Shown piece by piece: positions 44,484 through 53,446 of a stretch of DNA of 64,000 nt; positions within the stretch are counted from its first letter, which is position 1, and each line of letters begins with the position of its first letter. A program made the translations under genes and the position numbers. Source of the DNA: CATOSP01 sp965197545 (lineage in GTDB: Bacteria; Chloroflexota; Dehalococcoidia; Lucifugimonadales; UBA3495); NCBI GenBank assembly GCA_965197545.1, contig CBDANJ010000008.1, forward strand, positions 2,418,001 through 2,482,000, in the 5' to 3' direction. Under the pieces are notes generated by a model that did not search any database, had not been told where the DNA came from, and saw nothing but the letters and a program-made list of their open reading frames with translations.

Positions 44484-44918
44484 TTACTAACTCCACCAGT
44501 GATAAGATAGTACTCGGCGATAGTCAAAACGTCTTTTCGCACTATCATTAGTGCGCAAGAGGGCAGACCCAGTCGTGAAGTTTTCAGGCGTGTAGGTGTG
44601 CTATAGATTGGTCAGAATCAAGTTGGCGTTGACACAAGAACATTGGGCCAGACCCCACAGTCGAAGACATTGAATAGAACGTGGTACACGCAACGCCGTA
44701 AGAGTATCAATACAGCTTATCCCTAATATCATTTTGGTATCAATACCGAGGACGCCCTCTCCGCCAGCTAACCCTTCCAACCCGCGTATGACCCCGGTCC
44801 GGGATACCCACGCCCCCAGCTTCCGACCTCGACGATATCGGGAATCTGCAAGCCTGTGTCCCGAGCCATGGCCTCAATCATCCGATTGGCAACCCGTGAC
44901 CAACCCAACGCCGGGGAC
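44484..44918. other. Intergenic region between IS110 copy 1 and the HTH-synthase gene
   Basis: No protein family or RNA is recognised. An open frame on the minus strand ending near 44768 has no family resemblance. The promoter of the next gene starts at its right edge. Confidence 0.3.
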
Positions 44919-44947
44919 TTGACGTGTAACGATAATATCGTTAATAT
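44919..44947 (+). promoter_or_regulatory. Sigma-70-type promoter of the HTH-inositol-phosphate-synthase gene
   Basis: TTGACG (44919-44924) and TAATAT (44942-44947) are separated by 17 bases. The predicted transcription start, 6 to 8 bases after the -10 box, falls on or next to the ATG at 44955. There is no ribosome-binding sequence between, so the transcript would be leaderless or nearly so. Confidence 0.65.
44927..44943. promoter_or_regulatory. Palindromic operator in the promoter spacer
   Basis: TAACGATAATATCGTTA has arms TAACGAT / ATCGTTA around a 3-base centre. It fills the spacer between the -35 and -10 boxes, a position where a bound protein would block RNA polymerase. The downstream protein has an N-terminal helix-turn-helix, making autoregulation plausible. 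Confidence 0.55.
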
Positions 44948-44954
44948 AGTAGCC

Positions 44955-46496
44955 ATGAATAATAAAGAAAACCCCGCACAACAGATCATCTCCCGATTCG
45001 GCGGTCAGTCCGCCTTGGCCGGCCTGCTAGGACGGCGCCAGAGTACGGTACAGCATTGGGCCAAGACCGGAAGGATACCCTCCCAGTGGCAAGAACAGAT
45101 TCTGGACCTGGCCCGGCAACAGGGCATCGCCCTGGAGGCCAGAGACTTCGTCTCCGACGTTGCCCACCGTATTCAACCCGCCGATGGTAAATTGGGCGTT
45201 CTGCTGGTGGGCCTCGGGGCTGTGGCGTCGACCCTGATCGCCGGTGTCGAACACGTCCGGCGCGGCACCGGGCAGCCCGTCGGATCCATCACCCAGATGT
45301 CGACAATCCGGCTGGGTAAGCGCACCGAGAACCGGACCCCTCTCATTCGGGACTTTGTGCCGCTGGCAGAGTTGGACCAGCTAGTCTTCGGCGCCTGGGA
45401 CCCGATCCCGGACAACGCCTACGAGGCTGCTCTCAACTGTGGCGTCTTGGACCGCCACGATGAGATCGAACCCATCGCCGAATTCCTAAAGTCTGTCGAA
45501 CCCATGGAGGCGGTGTTCGACGGCGATTATGTGAAGCGACTCCATGGGGTCAACGTCAAGTCGCCCGCCACCAAACTTGAGGCCGTCGACGCCATAAGGG
45601 AGGACATGCGCCGTTTCAAGGAAGCCAACGGGTGCGATAGGTTGGTGATGGCCTGGTGCGCATCTACCGAGAAATTCATTGACGAAGGACGCATCCACGG
45701 GGACATCGAGAGCTTCGTGGGAGCCCTGGCGGACAATCACGAGAACATCGCCCCGTCGATGCTCTACGCCTACGCCGCCCTGCTGGAGGGAGTGCCTTTC
45801 ATCAACGGCGCGCCCAACCTGACCACGGACGTGCCAGCGTTGGAAAGACTGGCCAGCGATATGGGAGTACCCATCTGCGGCAAGGACTTCAAGACGGGCC
45901 AGACCCTGGTCAAGACCGTCATCGGCCCCATGCTCAAAGCAAGGATGCTGGGGATGGACGGCTGGTTCTCCACCAACATCCTGGGCAACCGCGACGGCGA
46001 GGTGCTGGACGAGCCCGAGAACTTCAGGACCAAGGAGGAGTCCAAGCTGGGAGTCCTGGACTTCATCCTGCAGCCCGAGATGTATCCCGACCTCTACGCA
46101 GACGCCTACCACAAAGTGCGGATCAACTATTACCCGCCCCGCGGCGACGCCAAGGAAGGCTGGGACAATATCGACCTGTTCGGCTGGCTAAAGCACCGGA
46201 TGCAGCTAAAGATCAACTTCCTCTGCTCGGATTCGATCTTGGCCGCGCCGTTGGTGCTGGACCTCATCCTGTTTATGGACCTGGCGCAACGGGCCGGCAT
46301 GGGCGGCATTCAAGAATGGCTTTCGTTCTACTTCAAGAGCCCCCACCACGCCCGTGACCTCTACCCGGAACACGACCTGTTCATCCAGCAGACCAAGCTC
46401 AAGAACACGCTGCGCTGGCTGATGGGTGAGGACCAGATCACCCACCTCGGAATGGAGTATTATCGCGATTCCCTCGCCCTCGTGGATGCGGACTAG
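44955..46496 (+). CDS. HTH domain fused to a myo-inositol-1-phosphate synthase-like enzyme
   Basis: The product has 513 residues. Residues about 8-60 (QQIISRFGGQSALAGLLGRR, VQHWAKTGRIPSQWQEQIL) form a Cro/carph-isopro-type helix-turn-helix. The rest is an inositol-3-phosphate synthase: NAD-binding LGVLLVGLGAVASTLIAGVE, NGCDRLVMAWCASTEKF, SMLYAYAALLEGVPFINGAP, the active-site region GVPICGKDFKTGQTLVKTVI, and DGWFSTNILGNRDGEVL. It would convert glucose 6-phosphate or a related phosphate to an inositol phosphate using NAD internally. The ATG at 44955 is chosen over 44856 because it follows the promoter exactly and starts the HTH. The fusion and the operator upstream suggest a self-regulated enzyme. 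Confidence 0.87.
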   Translation: MNNKENPAQQIISRFGGQSALAGLLGRRQSTVQHWAKTGRIPSQWQEQILDLARQQGIALEARDFVSDVAHRIQPADGKLGVLLVGLGAVASTLIAGVEHVRRGTGQPVGSITQMSTIRLGKRTENRTPLIRDFVPLAELDQLVFGAWDPIPDNAYEAALNCGVLDRHDEIEPIAEFLKSVEPMEAVFDGDYVKRLHGVNVKSPATKLEAVDAIREDMRRFKEANGCDRLVMAWCASTEKFIDEGRIHGDIESFVGALADNHENIAPSMLYAYAALLEGVPFINGAPNLTTDVPALERLASDMGVPICGKDFKTGQTLVKTVIGPMLKARMLGMDGWFSTNILGNRDGEVLDEPENFRTKEESKLGVLDFILQPEMYPDLYADAYHKVRINYYPPRGDAKEGWDNIDLFGWLKHRMQLKINFLCSDSILAAPLVLDLILFMDLAQRAGMGGIQEWLSFYFKSPHHARDLYPEHDLFIQQTKLKNTLRWLMGEDQITHLGMEYYRDSLALVDAD

Positions 46497-46690
46497 ACCT
46501 CGGCAACGGGAGGACATCCGGTGCTGGCTCCCAACAGACGAGCCCGCGCGTACACTGCCTGGCAGGTTGGCGCTGGCCTCAGCTTGGACAAGCCGGATGA
46601 AGTCAGTAGGCCAGGCTTTCGGGCTGGCCGCCTCATACCGTGGTTACCCTGGGCGCGCAATGCGACCCAAATCAAAATCGGAGGCAAACC

Positions 46691-47080
46691 ATGAACATCG
46701 TATGCAACCACCTGCATTTCCGTAGTGAAGACCCCGACGCAGCCGCAAAGTGGTATTGCGACAATTTCGGCGCGAACATCACGTCGGAGCGTCCCCTCTC
46801 CACCACCAAGTCCATCCAGCTAGATCTGAACGGACACCACTTGATGACCATATCGGGGCGAGCTGAGGGCGAAGACCCGGTCGCCGGTTCCACCGAGCCC
46901 CGCTACGGGCTGGACCACTTCGGATTCGAGACCGACGACCTCATGGGTCTCTCAGAGCTGCTCAAGTCCAACGGCGTGACGTTCAACTGTGAGCCCTGGA
47001 CCATGCCGTCCGGCTCGATGGTGGCGTTCGTGGTGGCCCCGGACGAAGTGAGCGTGGAGCTGATACAGCGTCCAAGCTAA
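46691..47080 (+). CDS. VOC superfamily protein
   Basis: The product has 129 residues from the ATG at 46691 (GGAGGC upstream). Its two modules are NHLHFRSEDPDAAAKWYCDN and GLDHFGFETDDLMGLSELLK, closing with VAPDEVSVELIQRPS. The His in NHLHF, the His in LDHFG and the Glu in VELIQ are the likely metal ligands. It follows the inositol-phosphate-synthase gene by 194 bases on the same strand. Reaction unassigned; isomerase, glyoxalase or extradiol-type chemistry is possible. Confidence 0.85.
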   Translation: MNIVCNHLHFRSEDPDAAAKWYCDNFGANITSERPLSTTKSIQLDLNGHHLMTISGRAEGEDPVAGSTEPRYGLDHFGFETDDLMGLSELLKSNGVTFNCEPWTMPSGSMVAFVVAPDEVSVELIQRPS

Positions 47081-47139
47081 ACAACACCGGAACGGGTCAC
47101 CCCTGGCAACAATTTGTCCTACAGATCGAGGCCGCCGCT

Positions 47140-48138
47140 TCAGATACCCAGAGACCCATAGACCTGGGGGTTGGCGCAGGCGTCCAACCGGCGGCCCTCG
47201 ATACCCGCGATAATGTTCCTTGCCGCCAGCATACAGGTGGCCAGCCTGGAGTCGACGGACGCGCTGCCTATGTGCGGGGTAACCACCAGGTTGTCCAGGG
47301 TGAGCAAGGGGTCGTCCAGGTTTATGGGTTCGGGGTCGGTGACGTCGGTGGCGGCTGCCTTAATCCAACCTTCCTTTAGCGCCGTGTATAGAGCCTTCGG
47401 GTCCACCACCGCCCCACGGGCGACGTTGATCAGAATTGCGGTAGACTTCATCTGCCGCAATTCGCGTTCTCCGATGTAGTGCCTGGTCTCAGGAGTAAGG
47501 GGAACGTGGAGCGACACAAAGTCCGATTCCGCGAGCAGGGCGTCGGGTCCCACATACCGTAGACCATATTGGGCTTCCAGCTCCGGTTTGCGGGTTCGCG
47601 AATAGTACAGCACATTCATGTCGAACCCGCGGGCCCGCTTGGCCATCTCCAGACCGATCTGCCCCATCCCGATGATCCCCAGGGTGGAGCCGTGTATCTC
47701 CTGTCCCAACCAGAACATCGGATGGTATTGAATCCGCCAGTTCCCCGCCCGCAGCCACCGTTCGCTTTCGCTAACCCGCCGGGCCGACGACATGAGGAGA
47801 GCAAACCCGATGTCCGCAGTGGCCTTGGCCAGAACGCCCGGTGTGTTGCCAACAAGCACCCCGCGCTTCGTGGCCTCTTCCAAGTCCACGTTGTCGACGC
47901 CAACTCCCAGTTGGCTGACCACCTTGAGGCGGCGTCCGCTGGCCAGAAGTTCGGCGTCGACCCGGTCCATTATGTTGGTCATCAGGCCGTCCACATCTTG
48001 GACCTTACTACGCAAATACTCCGGCGAAGGTGGAAGATCGCCGGGCCATACTTCGGTCTCGGCTGCGTCGGACAACAACTCCTCGGCTTCGGGGAATATC
48101 CTCCGGGTCACGAATACGCGGGGTCGGCATTGTACCAA
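47140..48138 (-). CDS. D-isomer-specific 2-hydroxyacid dehydrogenase
   Basis: The 332-residue protein has the substrate domain split around a Rossmann domain: TLGIIGMGQIGLEMAKRARG (GxGxxG), then SLHVPLTPETRHYIGERELR, INVARGAVVDPKAL with the catalytic Arg, the Glu in TDVTDPEP, and the His in VVTPHIGSASVDSR. The family reduces glyoxylate, hydroxypyruvate or branched 2-oxoacids, or oxidises 3-phosphoglycerate; no ACT or ASB domain is present, which disfavours classical SerA. It is divergent from the next gene, with about 135 bases between starts. Confidence 0.9.
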   Translation of the reverse strand: MVQCRPRVFVTRRIFPEAEELLSDAAETEVWPGDLPPSPEYLRSKVQDVDGLMTNIMDRVDAELLASGRRLKVVSQLGVGVDNVDLEEATKRGVLVGNTPGVLAKATADIGFALLMSSARRVSESERWLRAGNWRIQYHPMFWLGQEIHGSTLGIIGMGQIGLEMAKRARGFDMNVLYYSRTRKPELEAQYGLRYVGPDALLAESDFVSLHVPLTPETRHYIGERELRQMKSTAILINVARGAVVDPKALYTALKEGWIKAAATDVTDPEPINLDDPLLTLDNLVVTPHIGSASVDSRLATCMLAARNIIAGIEGRRLDACANPQVYGSLGI

Positions 48139-48274
48139 GCGAGGGCCTCCTACGGGTGAAGTGCCGCCATTTTAGCGAAGGGAGTCATCATTTTCCATAC
48201 AGTTATGTACAGCAGGTTCGCCAGGGCGGGGTGGTATACTTTGTGGACTTTCCGACTGAGTTCAGGAGGACCGA

Positions 48275-49234
48275 ATGGCGCTATTCCTTAACGAACAACA
48301 GGTGGCCGAGTTGCTGCCGATGAAAGAATGTATAGATGCGTTGGAAGAATCCTTCGCCCACGCTGGCGCGGGTTCCACCGACCTCAAGCCCCGTTCCCGA
48401 ATACGAATGCCCGGCGGGTTCTTTCACTTTATGTCCGCCGCCGACGCCGAGCATAAAGTCTTCGGCTTCAAAGCATACCCGTCCTTCACCGGACCGGGCG
48501 GAGCCAAGATGATGGTCATGCTCTACGACTATGAATCAGGCCAATTGCTGTCGTGTATGGAAGGAGGCCGGCTGGGACAAATTCGCACGGGGGCGGCCAG
48601 CGGTCTGGCAACCGCGTACATGGCCAGACAAGACGCCACTTCCCTGGGCCTCATCGGGACCGGCTTTCAGGCGCGAACCCAACTCGAGGCTATAGCGGCG
48701 GTCCGAGACCTGGGCGAGGTCAAAGTCTTTAGCCGGAGGGAGGAGCGAAGAGAAGAGTTCGCCCGCAGAAGCGGCGAACGTCTGGGTCTGCGGATCACGC
48801 CAGTGGGCAGCGCCGAGGAATGCGTCTCAGACGTGGATATAGTGGCCGTGATCACCTCTGCCAGAGACCCCGTGTTGCAGGCCGTATGGCTCAAACAAGG
48901 CGCCCACGTCAACGCGGCGGGAGGGAACCACTGGATGAGACGGGAGATCGACGAGGCCACGGTTACCGGGGCGGATGTGATAGTCGTCGACGATCTGGAC
49001 CAGGCCAAGATCGAATGCGGTGACCTAATGTGGCCGGAAGCCAGGGGAACGTTCCGGTGGGACATGGCCCATGAGCTGCAAGACGTGGTTGCGGGAAGGG
49101 TAGCGGGACGGCCTTCGGACGACTCCCTCACTTTATTCGAGTCGATGGGTGTGGCCCTGGAAGACATCGCCGCTGCCCAGTTGGTATACCGGAAGGCGGT
49201 TGAGCAAGAAATAGGCCAGGAACTTCCTTTCTAG
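48275..49234 (+). CDS. Ornithine cyclodeaminase / mu-crystallin family protein
   Basis: The 319-residue protein has FLNEQQVAELLPMKECIDAL at the start, then KPRSRIRMPGGFFHFMSAAD, FGFKAYPSFT, GGRLGQIRTGAASGLATAYM, and the NAD-binding GLIGTGFQARTQLEAI. DVDIVAVITSARDPV and HVNAAGGNHWMRREID follow. The family includes ornithine cyclodeaminases, ketimine reductases and alanine dehydrogenases. The substrate cannot be fixed. GGAGGACCGA stands before the ATG. It is divergent from the hydroxyacid dehydrogenase, and the intergenic region likely holds both promoters. Confidence 0.9.
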   Translation: MALFLNEQQVAELLPMKECIDALEESFAHAGAGSTDLKPRSRIRMPGGFFHFMSAADAEHKVFGFKAYPSFTGPGGAKMMVMLYDYESGQLLSCMEGGRLGQIRTGAASGLATAYMARQDATSLGLIGTGFQARTQLEAIAAVRDLGEVKVFSRREERREEFARRSGERLGLRITPVGSAEECVSDVDIVAVITSARDPVLQAVWLKQGAHVNAAGGNHWMRREIDEATVTGADVIVVDDLDQAKIECGDLMWPEARGTFRWDMAHELQDVVAGRVAGRPSDDSLTLFESMGVALEDIAAAQLVYRKAVEQEIGQELPF

Positions 49235-49312
49235 ACCGGCTACATTTGCAGCGCAGCCGGAAGGAGGTCCCTGGCCTTGTTGTTCGTCAGGCTGGGCGAA
49301 GGACGTTGTTGG

Positions 49313-49633
49313 CTATACGAACCGGGACATGCCTATGAGCGCCTCTTCCACGCACTTGTCATGTATTATGGTGGTTTGGGCCCGTTGTTTCTTGGTCATG
49401 GCGGGTCCCGCGAATCCTGCAAAGAAGTCCCGAAATCCCTGCATGAGTTCACTGGCGAAGTTCCGCCGGTGCGGCGCCAACTGCTCGGCGGCGGAAGTAG
49501 TCAAAAGGTGAGCGAAGTCCTCGTCGAAGTCGATGCTCTCGACTTCCACTATCATCATCTCGGCGGCGGGAGAACTTTCCGGCCCCCGGACGATCGTGGT
49601 GGGTAGGTGGTGGGTCCTAGTTACCGTGGTCAA
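49313..49633 (-). CDS. Hypothetical protein
   Basis: This 106-residue protein starts at a TTG (49633) preceded by AGGAGGAGAT, a strong ribosome site that supports the start. It has an acidic first half (EMMIVEVESIDFDEDFAHLL) and a helical basic-aromatic second half (ELMQGFRDFFAGFAGPAMTK). No signal peptide or membrane segment is seen, and I do not recognise a family. A perfect palindrome about 110 bases upstream might be its control site. Possibly a small-molecule-binding or accessory protein, but this is unsupported. Confidence 0.5.
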   Translation of the reverse strand: MTTVTRTHHLPTTIVRGPESSPAAEMMIVEVESIDFDEDFAHLLTTSAAEQLAPHRRNFASELMQGFRDFFAGFAGPAMTKKQRAQTTIIHDKCVEEALIGMSRFV

Positions 49634-49989
49634 ATCTCCTCCTGTGTATTAGGCCGAATTCTTTGACTGACTCCAGTGCATAAACCGCGATCATTGATAT
49701 CGTGTTTGCGGATATTGACTGGAGGTAATCATCTATAACTATGATATAGCAGCTACTATATCATGTCAACTGATGTTACGCTCTATTCTCTATTCACGAC
49801 GCCAATACATTTCAACGCCTCAGGCACGCCACACGAAACTTCAGTAGGCCAAGCGGCGGGCTCTCATGCCCGAACACGTCGGACATAGACCCATAGGAGT
49901 TGATATTCGTCAAAGCTAGGGCTCAAGGGAGACCAAGCAAATCTGCGGAGGCTTCAGGACGAAAGGGAATTAAATGCGCGGAAGTCTGG
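49634..49989. other. AT-rich intergenic region upstream of the hypothetical gene
   Basis: No gene or RNA is recognised. It contains the palindrome at 49741 and the AGGAGG site at about 49637-49645. The base composition is lower in GC than its surroundings. Confidence 0.3.
49741..49764. promoter_or_regulatory. Perfect palindrome ATGATATAG...CTATATCAT
   Basis: Nine-base arms ATGATATAG and CTATATCAT surround a CAGCTA loop. The location, about 110 bases upstream of the hypothetical gene's start, is compatible with an operator; there is no U-tract for a terminator. Confidence 0.4.
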
Positions 49990-51381
49990 TCAGAGGGCCA
50001 GCTTACCCGGGTTCATTACGTTGCCTGGGTCCAGAAGTGACTTCAGCCCCTTCACCAGGTCATGCCCGCTGCCCTGCTCGCGGCGCAGCAGGTGATTGAG
50101 CTTGACCCCGACCCCGTGACAGTATTCCATAGTACCGCCCATGTCCTGGGCAAGCGTCAGCACCTGCTCCACCACCTCGGCCAACCGTTCCCGTATGTGG
50201 TCACCGGCGTCCTCGTCTGAACGGAGCATCATGGAAAAAAGTTCGGGTCTGCTCCAGATGCAGTATTCGACGACGCGGACACCTGTCCCGGCCATGATCT
50301 CCTTGCAACGGTCCCGGTACTCCAGGACCCTGGAGATTGGCAAGGCCATGTGCAGGTAATCAAAGCCTCGGCCTCCGCCCCACCTGGCCCAGCGGTCGCG
50401 GCGGGGGCGGCCCAGCAGGTTCCGCTTGTAATTCTCCCCCGACTGGTGACGGTAATTCCAGTAGTCCGCCGTCGGGCCAGGCCCGGTAGATGTACCGCCG
50501 AACTGGGCGCACACCTTCTCCCAGCGTGCCTCCTGGGCGGCCACACCTTCCTCGAACCCTTCGAATAAGAGGTACAGAGTGGTGCCTGCATCCTCCTCGG
50601 TGAGGTCCAATAAAGTGGGCCTCATGCCGATGGCCAATAGCTCCGCGGCTGCCTCGAAGCCCTGATCGAAGCCCTCGAAAGACGCCGACACCAGGGCCCG
50701 CGCCTCTGGCCGCCGAAACACGCAGACGGTCGCCCGGGTGATGATCCCAAACACTCCTTCACTTCCAATGAACAGATGGTTCAGGTTGGGCCCCGAGGAA
50801 TACTTGGGCACCTGCCTGGTCTCCAGGACAGTCCCATCGGGCAATACGACCTCCAACGCCACGACCTGGCTTCCCATGGGGCCGTGAGCGGCGGCCCGGT
50901 AGCCAACTCCGTTGGTTGAGATAGTCCCGGCAACCGTGGCTATGGGCACGCTGTAGGGGTCATGCCCGAACATGAGCCCGTCATCTTCCAACCGGTCCAC
51001 CAGGTCTCCCAGGACAACTCCGGCCTCGACGGTTGCGGTCAGGTCCTTCGGACTCACTTCCAAAATCCGGTCCATTCGTTGCATACAGACTACGATCCCG
51101 CCCCGGATGGGCAAGGCTCCACCCATGACGCCCGTCCCGCCGCCATAGGGCACAACAGGCATACCAGCGGCCGCCGCCAATTTAACGATTTCCGAGACTT
51201 CCCTGGTCGAACCCGGCAACGCGACCACATCGGCCAGCCGCTCGAAGGACTTCTCGGCGCCAAAGGCCCGGGATGGCGTGAGGGCGTCGCCGGAGTAGCG
51301 GTCAAGGTCGTATTCGTTGGTTAGGACGTTTTCTTCTCCCACTATCTCGATGAGGGGATGAAGAATGGAAGTGTCTAGCAT
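49990..51381 (-). CDS. FAD-linked oxidase (GlcD/lactate dehydrogenase type)
   Basis: This 463-residue vanillyl-alcohol-oxidase-fold flavoprotein has the FAD-binding PCMH domain with VVPYGGGTGVMGGALPIRGG, TVEAGVVLGDLVDRLEDDGL and TVAGTISTNGVGYRAAAHGP, then FIGSEGVFGIITRATVCVFR. The C-terminal cap ends SLLDPGNVMNPGKLAL. No Cys for covalent FAD attachment is evident in the usual place. Likely oxidation of a 2-hydroxy acid such as glycolate or D-lactate. It lies upstream of nothing on its strand, but about 185 bases separate its start from the cysS stop, so read-through from the cysS operon is possible. Confidence 0.88.
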   Translation of the reverse strand: MLDTSILHPLIEIVGEENVLTNEYDLDRYSGDALTPSRAFGAEKSFERLADVVALPGSTREVSEIVKLAAAAGMPVVPYGGGTGVMGGALPIRGGIVVCMQRMDRILEVSPKDLTATVEAGVVLGDLVDRLEDDGLMFGHDPYSVPIATVAGTISTNGVGYRAAAHGPMGSQVVALEVVLPDGTVLETRQVPKYSSGPNLNHLFIGSEGVFGIITRATVCVFRRPEARALVSASFEGFDQGFEAAAELLAIGMRPTLLDLTEEDAGTTLYLLFEGFEEGVAAQEARWEKVCAQFGGTSTGPGPTADYWNYRHQSGENYKRNLLGRPRRDRWARWGGGRGFDYLHMALPISRVLEYRDRCKEIMAGTGVRVVEYCIWSRPELFSMMLRSDEDAGDHIRERLAEVVEQVLTLAQDMGGTMEYCHGVGVKLNHLLRREQGSGHDLVKGLKSLLDPGNVMNPGKLAL

Positions 51382-51566
51382 GTTCCTCCTACTTGGTCTT
51401 GTGGGGAGCTAATGAACAGGACGCTAAGCGCCCGCAAGGGACCGGCGGGGTAAGGGTCTGAAAAGGGCATCATCCACCGTTGATCACGCCCATGCGTAGG
51501 ATGGAGTTGTCTACCTGGAGTTGCGAAGCGTACCGGGGAAAGAAGTCTCAGGAACCTTCCGGACAA

Positions 51567-52943
51567 TCACCGCCCGGACTGAAACTGCCACAGGGTGCCC
51601 TGGGGAGTATCTTCCAGGACAATACCCTGACGGTCGAGGCCGTCTCTGATCTGGTCGGCCAGATTGTATTGCTTGACCTTGCGCAACTCATCCCGGGTGG
51701 CCAACAGCAACTCGATGAAGGGTTCCACGTCTGCGTGGGCCGCCCGGCTGGACTCCCGTTCGGCGAAGGTCAATCCAAGGATGCTGCCCAGAAACCGCAG
51801 GCAGTCCTGCGCGGCGCTGACGTCGCGTTCGGCATGGGTCCTGTTTATCTCCCTGGCCATGTCGAAGAGGACGGCCAGAGCCCTTGGGGTATTGAGGTCG
51901 TCGTCCATTGCCGCCAGAAAGCGTTCCTGGAACGGCTCCGGATCTATGGCGTTGCCCTTTCCGGAGCTTTCGTGGCCCAGGGAGTGACGCAACCGCTCCG
52001 CGCTGCGCTCCATAGCCACGGCGCCCTCATCGCTATAGCTGAGCGGGCTCCGGTAGTGGGAACTCAGGAAATACAGGCGCAAGGAGTCGGGGTTATACCT
52101 CTCCAGGGCGTCTTCCACGGAAACCAGGTTGCCCAGGGACTTGCTCATCTTGTCTTCGCCCAGTTGCAGCAACCCGTTGTGGACCCAGTAGCGGGAGAAA
52201 GGCTGGGCGCCGGTGGAAGCCTCGCTCTGGGCTATCTCGTTTTCGTGATGCGGGAACACCAGGTCCTGTCCTCCACCGTGGATGTCCAGGGACTCGCCCA
52301 AATAGGTCATGGCCATGCTGGTGCATTCGATGTGCCAGCCGGGGCGGCCGGGGCCCCAGGGGCTGTCCCACGCCGGTTCTCCCGGCTTGGCCCCCTTCCA
52401 CAACGCGAAGTCCATGGGATGTTCTTTGTGTTCGTCAACCGCGATCCGGGCCCCGGCGATCATACCTTCCAGGGTCCGGTGACTCAGCTTGCCGTACTCC
52501 TTGATGCTGGTAACGCGGAAGTTAACATCACCGTCCGCCGGGTACGCGAACCCTTTGTCAACCAGCCCTTGAATCGTGTCGATGATCGGGCCGATCTCCT
52601 GGGTAGCCCTGGGATAAACATGGGCACGTTGGATGCCTAAAGCGTCCATGGTTTGGAAGAAATCGTCGATGTAACGGTCTACCAGGTCTTCCGCGGAAAT
52701 ACCTTCGTCCGCGGCCCGCTGGATTATCTTGTCGTCAACGTCGGTGAAGTTCTGGACGTGGCGTATCTCGTAACCCTGGTGCTCAAGGTAACGTCGCAGG
52801 ACGTCGAAGACGACGTAGCTAAGGGCGTGGCCGACGTGGGTGGAGGAATAGGGGGTAACTCCGCAGACGTACATTTTGACTGTCTTCCCGTCGGCTGACG
52901 AGAACTCCTGTACGTCTCCGGTCAGGGTGTTGTATAGCCTCAT
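51567..52943 (-). CDS. cysS: Cysteinyl-tRNA synthetase
   Basis: This 458-residue class I synthetase has the zinc-binding Cys of YVCGVTPYSSTHVGHALSYV, which includes the HIGH-type motif HVGH, then QNFTDVDDKI. GRPGWHIECTSMAMTYLGES and HHENEIAQSEA carry further zinc ligands (Cys, His), and EDKMSKSLGN is the KMSKS loop. It charges tRNA-Cys. The C-terminal helical domain is present. Its ATG overlaps the ispF stop by 4 bases, so translation is coupled. This order, with ispD and the PIN/TRAM gene upstream, is a known arrangement in several phyla. Confidence 0.96.
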   Translation of the reverse strand: MRLYNTLTGDVQEFSSADGKTVKMYVCGVTPYSSTHVGHALSYVVFDVLRRYLEHQGYEIRHVQNFTDVDDKIIQRAADEGISAEDLVDRYIDDFFQTMDALGIQRAHVYPRATQEIGPIIDTIQGLVDKGFAYPADGDVNFRVTSIKEYGKLSHRTLEGMIAGARIAVDEHKEHPMDFALWKGAKPGEPAWDSPWGPGRPGWHIECTSMAMTYLGESLDIHGGGQDLVFPHHENEIAQSEASTGAQPFSRYWVHNGLLQLGEDKMSKSLGNLVSVEDALERYNPDSLRLYFLSSHYRSPLSYSDEGAVAMERSAERLRHSLGHESSGKGNAIDPEPFQERFLAAMDDDLNTPRALAVLFDMAREINRTHAERDVSAAQDCLRFLGSILGLTFAERESSRAAHADVEPFIELLLATRDELRKVKQYNLADQIRDGLDRQGIVLEDTPQGTLWQFQSGR

Positions 52944-53422
52944 TGCTCTGAGATGATCGACGCCACCGCCAGGGCGGCGATGCCTTCTTCCCGGCCCACG
53001 AAACCCAGATAGTCGGTGGTGGTGGCCTTGATACCTATCCGCTCTTTGGGCAGGGAAAGGGCCTCGCTGGTCTTCTCCCTCATAGTCTCAATAAAGGTCC
53101 CAAGCTTGGGCTTTTGCGCCAACATTGTAGCATCCACGTTCGAGATGCGCCAACCGTCCTCCGCCACTAGACGGCCTACGACTGCGAGCAAGACAAGGCT
53201 GGAAATGTCCTTGAATCGGGGATCACTGGAGGGGAAGTGGAGACCCTTGTCGCCCAAGGCGGCCGCGCCCAAGAGAGCGTCCATAATGGCGTGGACCAGC
53301 ACATCGCCGTCGCTGTGGCCTGACAAACCAAGATCGTGGGGTATTTGGACACCGCCGAGCACCAGCCGCCGTCCGGGAGTAAGAGGGTGTGAATCGAACC
53401 CGATGCCGGTACGAAAGTCCAA
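52940..53422 (-). CDS. ispF: 2-C-methyl-D-erythritol 2,4-cyclodiphosphate synthase
   Basis: This 160-residue MEP-pathway enzyme forms a trimer. RTGIGFDSHPL carries the zinc ligands Asp and His, GLSGHSDGDVLVHAIMDALL the third His and Asp, and DPRFKDISS the substrate loop. AQKPKLGTFIETMR and VGIKATTTDYLGFVGREEGI (read as IGIKATTTD here) are standard. It cyclises CDP-methylerythritol phosphate. The gene starts 25 bases after the ispD stop and overlaps cysS by 4 bases. Confidence 0.96.
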   Translation of the reverse strand: MDFRTGIGFDSHPLTPGRRLVLGGVQIPHDLGLSGHSDGDVLVHAIMDALLGAAALGDKGLHFPSSDPRFKDISSLVLLAVVGRLVAEDGWRISNVDATMLAQKPKLGTFIETMREKTSEALSLPKERIGIKATTTDYLGFVGREEGIAALAVASIISEQ

Positions 53423-53446
53423 TGGGTCGCGCCCGGCTCGGAGCTG

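Noticed and set aside
53380..53420. TGAATCGAACCC string resembling the 3' part of a tRNA on the opposite strand
   Set aside because: It lies inside the well-defined ispF coding sequence and no cloverleaf can be built.
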